Shown here: in pieces, positions 3,592 to 5,016 of the stretch
Layout: each line of letters starts with the position of its first letter
Numbering within the stretch: position 1 is the stretch's first letter
Source of the DNA: Acidobacteriota bacterium
Lineage (GTDB): Bacteria; Acidobacteriota; Terriglobia; Terriglobales; Acidobacteriaceae
Assembly: GCA_019510535.1 (NCBI GenBank)
Contig: JAEKKE010000012.1
Span: 1 to 5,016, forward strand
Reading direction: 5' to 3'
DNA: 5,016 bases
The notes under the pieces: model-generated
The model's database searches: none
What the model was told of the DNA's origin: nothing
What the model saw: only the letters and a program-made list of their open reading frames with translations
Translations under genes and position numbers: made by a program

Positions 3592-4524
3592 GTGAGCAGC
3601 CTGGCCCCCATTCACGCCCGGATCAACCGAATCCTCGACCGCATCGACTGTGGGGAGGGCATTCGTCCGACCGAGCTTCCAGGCCTGCGCACTGTCCGGT
3701 GTCATAAGAACATCCCTCGCAGCTCCGTGCTCTATGAGCCCTCCATCGTCATGGTGACGAGCGGCAGCAAGCGTGGCTACGTCGGCAGCCGGAGCTTTGT
3801 CTACGACACCGAAAACTACCTCGTCCTCGCCGCACCGCTGCCTTTCGAGTGCGAGACCTTCTGCGAGCCTCATGCGCCATTGCGCGGCGTCTCTATCCTG
3901 CTCGACATGGCTGTCCTCGCCGACCTCGTCCTCAAGCTGCCTCCTGCCCCGGCGCAAGCCAACCCACAGCCCAGGACCATCGATGCCACACCGCTGCCGG
4001 AACCGCTTGCCGAGGCTGCACTGCGCCTCCTGGAAGCCTACGAAAATCCGAACGATCGAATGATCCTCGGTCCGCAGATCATGCGCGAGATCACCTATCG
4101 CGTCCTCACCGGGCCTCGCGGACAGGTTCTGCGCGATCTGCTGGCGATGCAGGGCAACATCAGCCAGGTCTATCGCGCCATGCATCGCATTCACACCGAA
4201 TACGACCGGCAGCTCGATATCCCTACGCTGGCCTGTGATGCCGGCATGAGTCTCTCTGCCTTCCACCACCACTTCAAAAACATGACCTCCACCTCACCGC
4301 TGCAGTACCTGAAGACAACGCGGCTGCATAAGGCGAGGCTCATGATGATCCAGGAGGGCATCGGCCCGTCGGCAGCGGCAACCCGTGTCGGCTACGAAAG
4401 CCCCTCTCAGTTTTCCCGGGAGTTCAAACGGCTCTTCGGAGTTTCCCCTGCGGAGGAGGCGCTTCGTCTGCGGTCCAATCTCGGCGCGCAGACGCAACCC
4501 CCACTCCGCGTCGCCATGATCTAA
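3592..4524 (+). CDS. AraC-family transcriptional regulator (AraC_N type, YqhC-like)
   Basis: The 310-residue product has two parts. Residues about 25-185 match the AraC_N cupin-like sensor domain, with the typical opening ELPGLRTVRC (28-37) and VLYEPSIVMVTSGSKRGYVG (46-65). The C-terminal 100 residues hold the paired helix-turn-helix DNA-binding domain: the first HTH is about 209-230 (IPTLACDAGMSLSAFHHHF), and the second about 257-283 (GPSAAATRVGYESPSQFSREF) followed by FGVSP, the family hallmark. The GTG start is chosen because the next upstream bases hold a -10-like box and the reading begins normally for the family (short helix HARINRILDRI before the cupin). The downstream alcohol dehydrogenase begins 38 bases later. 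By analogy with E. coli YqhC, an activator of the aldehyde reductase gene yqhD, it may sense reactive aldehydes or alcohols and activate this gene; that is inference. It may also regulate itself through the repeats at 3509-3553. Confidence 0.94.
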   Translation: MSSLAPIHARINRILDRIDCGEGIRPTELPGLRTVRCHKNIPRSSVLYEPSIVMVTSGSKRGYVGSRSFVYDTENYLVLAAPLPFECETFCEPHAPLRGVSILLDMAVLADLVLKLPPAPAQANPQPRTIDATPLPEPLAEAALRLLEAYENPNDRMILGPQIMREITYRVLTGPRGQVLRDLLAMQGNISQVYRAMHRIHTEYDRQLDIPTLACDAGMSLSAFHHHFKNMTSTSPLQYLKTTRLHKARLMMIQEGIGPSAAATRVGYESPSQFSREFKRLFGVSPAEEALRLRSNLGAQTQPPLRVAMI

Positions 4525-4545
4525 TTTCCAACCGAACCACTCGTA

Positions 4546-4550
4546 AGGAG
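4546..4550 (+). promoter_or_regulatory. Ribosome binding site of the alcohol dehydrogenase gene
   Basis: AGGAG lies twelve bases before the ATG at 4563, longer than the usual 5-9 spacing, but it is the only SD-like motif in the gap. The 38-base gap holds no -10-like box, so the gene is probably translated from a message that starts upstream of the regulator gene. Confidence 0.6.
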
Positions 4551-4562
4551 ACAAGAACCATC

Positions 4563-5016
4563 ATGATTGCTACCAAAGGCTATGCTGCGCACAATGCGAC
4601 CACCGACCCGACTCCGTGGAACTTTGAGCATCGCGATCCCGGTCCCAACGATGTCCTGCTCGACATCCTCTTCTGCGGCATCTGCCACTCCGATATCCAC
4701 CAGGCGCGTAATGAGTGGGGCAATGCCATGTTTCCTATGGTCCCCGGCCACGAGATCGTCGGTAAGGTTGCCGCGGTCGGCTCCGCTGTCACCAAGTTCA
4801 AGGTAGGCGACTCCGCCGCCATCGGATGCATGGTCGACTCCTGCCGCACCTGCACTTCCTGCAAGGCTGGAGAAGAGCAGTACTGCGAGAATTTCGCCAC
4901 TGTCTTCACCTACAACTCCAAGGACAAGCAGGGCAACCTCACCTTCGGCGGATATGCCAATCACATCGTCGCCGACGAGGCCTTCGTGCTGAAGGTTCCC
5001 GGCAACCTCGACCTCG
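4563..5016 (+). CDS. Zinc-dependent NAD(P) alcohol dehydrogenase, cinnamyl-alcohol-dehydrogenase/YahK type, 3' end outside window
   Basis: The first 151 residues of a medium-chain dehydrogenase (family length about 350) are present. Catalytic zinc ligands are seen at Cys41 (CGICHSDIH, 38-46) and in PGHEIVGKV (His63 and Glu64); the remaining catalytic Cys should lie just past the edge. The structural zinc site is Cys94, Cys97, Cys100 and Cys108 (CRTCTSC, then YCEN). GGYANHIVADEAFVLKVPG (about 129-147) is typical of the CAD/YahK branch, which reduces aldehydes to alcohols, usually with NADPH. The nucleotide-binding Rossmann half is outside the window, so cofactor preference cannot be read. The short gap after the AraC-type gene and the lack of a separate promoter suggest cotranscription and control by that regulator. 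A role in aldehyde detoxification is plausible but inferred. Confidence 0.95.
   Translation, partial: MIATKGYAAHNATTDPTPWNFEHRDPGPNDVLLDILFCGICHSDIHQARNEWGNAMFPMVPGHEIVGKVAAVGSAVTKFKVGDSAAIGCMVDSCRTCTSCKAGEEQYCENFATVFTYNSKDKQGNLTFGGYANHIVADEAFVLKVPGNLDL

Noticed and set aside
3409..4272. 287-residue antisense open frame across apt 3' end and the AraC-type gene
   Set aside because: It lies opposite a clear AraC_N/HTH gene and part of apt. Long antisense frames are expected in GC-rich coding DNA, and the translation shows no known motif.

Overview
The window is a GC-rich, compact bacterial chromosome segment, mostly of housekeeping genes. The best guess for the source is Acidobacteriota (Terriglobia/Acidobacteriaceae-like). 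That is inferred from overall protein style, the EF-P loop type and frequent starts without Shine-Dalgarno sites; no taxonomic marker was searched. No rRNA, tRNA, CRISPR array, transposase or prophage gene is visible.

Layout. A hot-dog acyl-CoA thioesterase (minus strand, cut by the left edge) diverges from a nicotinamidase (pncA) across only 23 bases. Then, on the plus strand, come a small antibiotic-biosynthesis-monooxygenase-like protein, a ~110-bp structured repeat (copy 1), elongation factor P (efp) with a strong RBS and a perfect intrinsic terminator, and copy 2 of the same repeat. A small hypothetical minus-strand ORF follows, whose start overlaps the start of an acylphosphatase gene at a shared CATG. 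After acylphosphatase lies an unusual inverted pair of 8-bp tandem-repeat arrays, and then adenine phosphoribosyltransferase (apt). The right end holds an AraC-type regulator (AraC_N plus HTH_18) followed 38 bases later by a zinc alcohol dehydrogenase of the CAD/YahK type, cut by the right edge.

How the genes relate. pncA (NAD salvage) and apt (adenine salvage) are both salvage genes but are separated and apparently transcribed separately. The regulator and alcohol dehydrogenase look like one functional unit, resembling the E. coli YqhC/YqhD aldehyde-response pairing. Most other genes look like independent single-gene units.

The least ordinary signals are non-coding. (1) Two copies of a multi-hairpin, terminal-inverted-repeat element lie at gene 3' ends on either side of efp. 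(2) Inverted octamer arrays fill the acylphosphatase-apt gap. (3) A recurrent -10-like box about 6-7 bases before several starts that lack an SD suggests leaderless transcripts. (4) Direct repeats 21 bp apart lie upstream of the AraC-type gene. No clear new defence or biosynthetic system was found; the ~110-bp element is the best candidate for something under-described.
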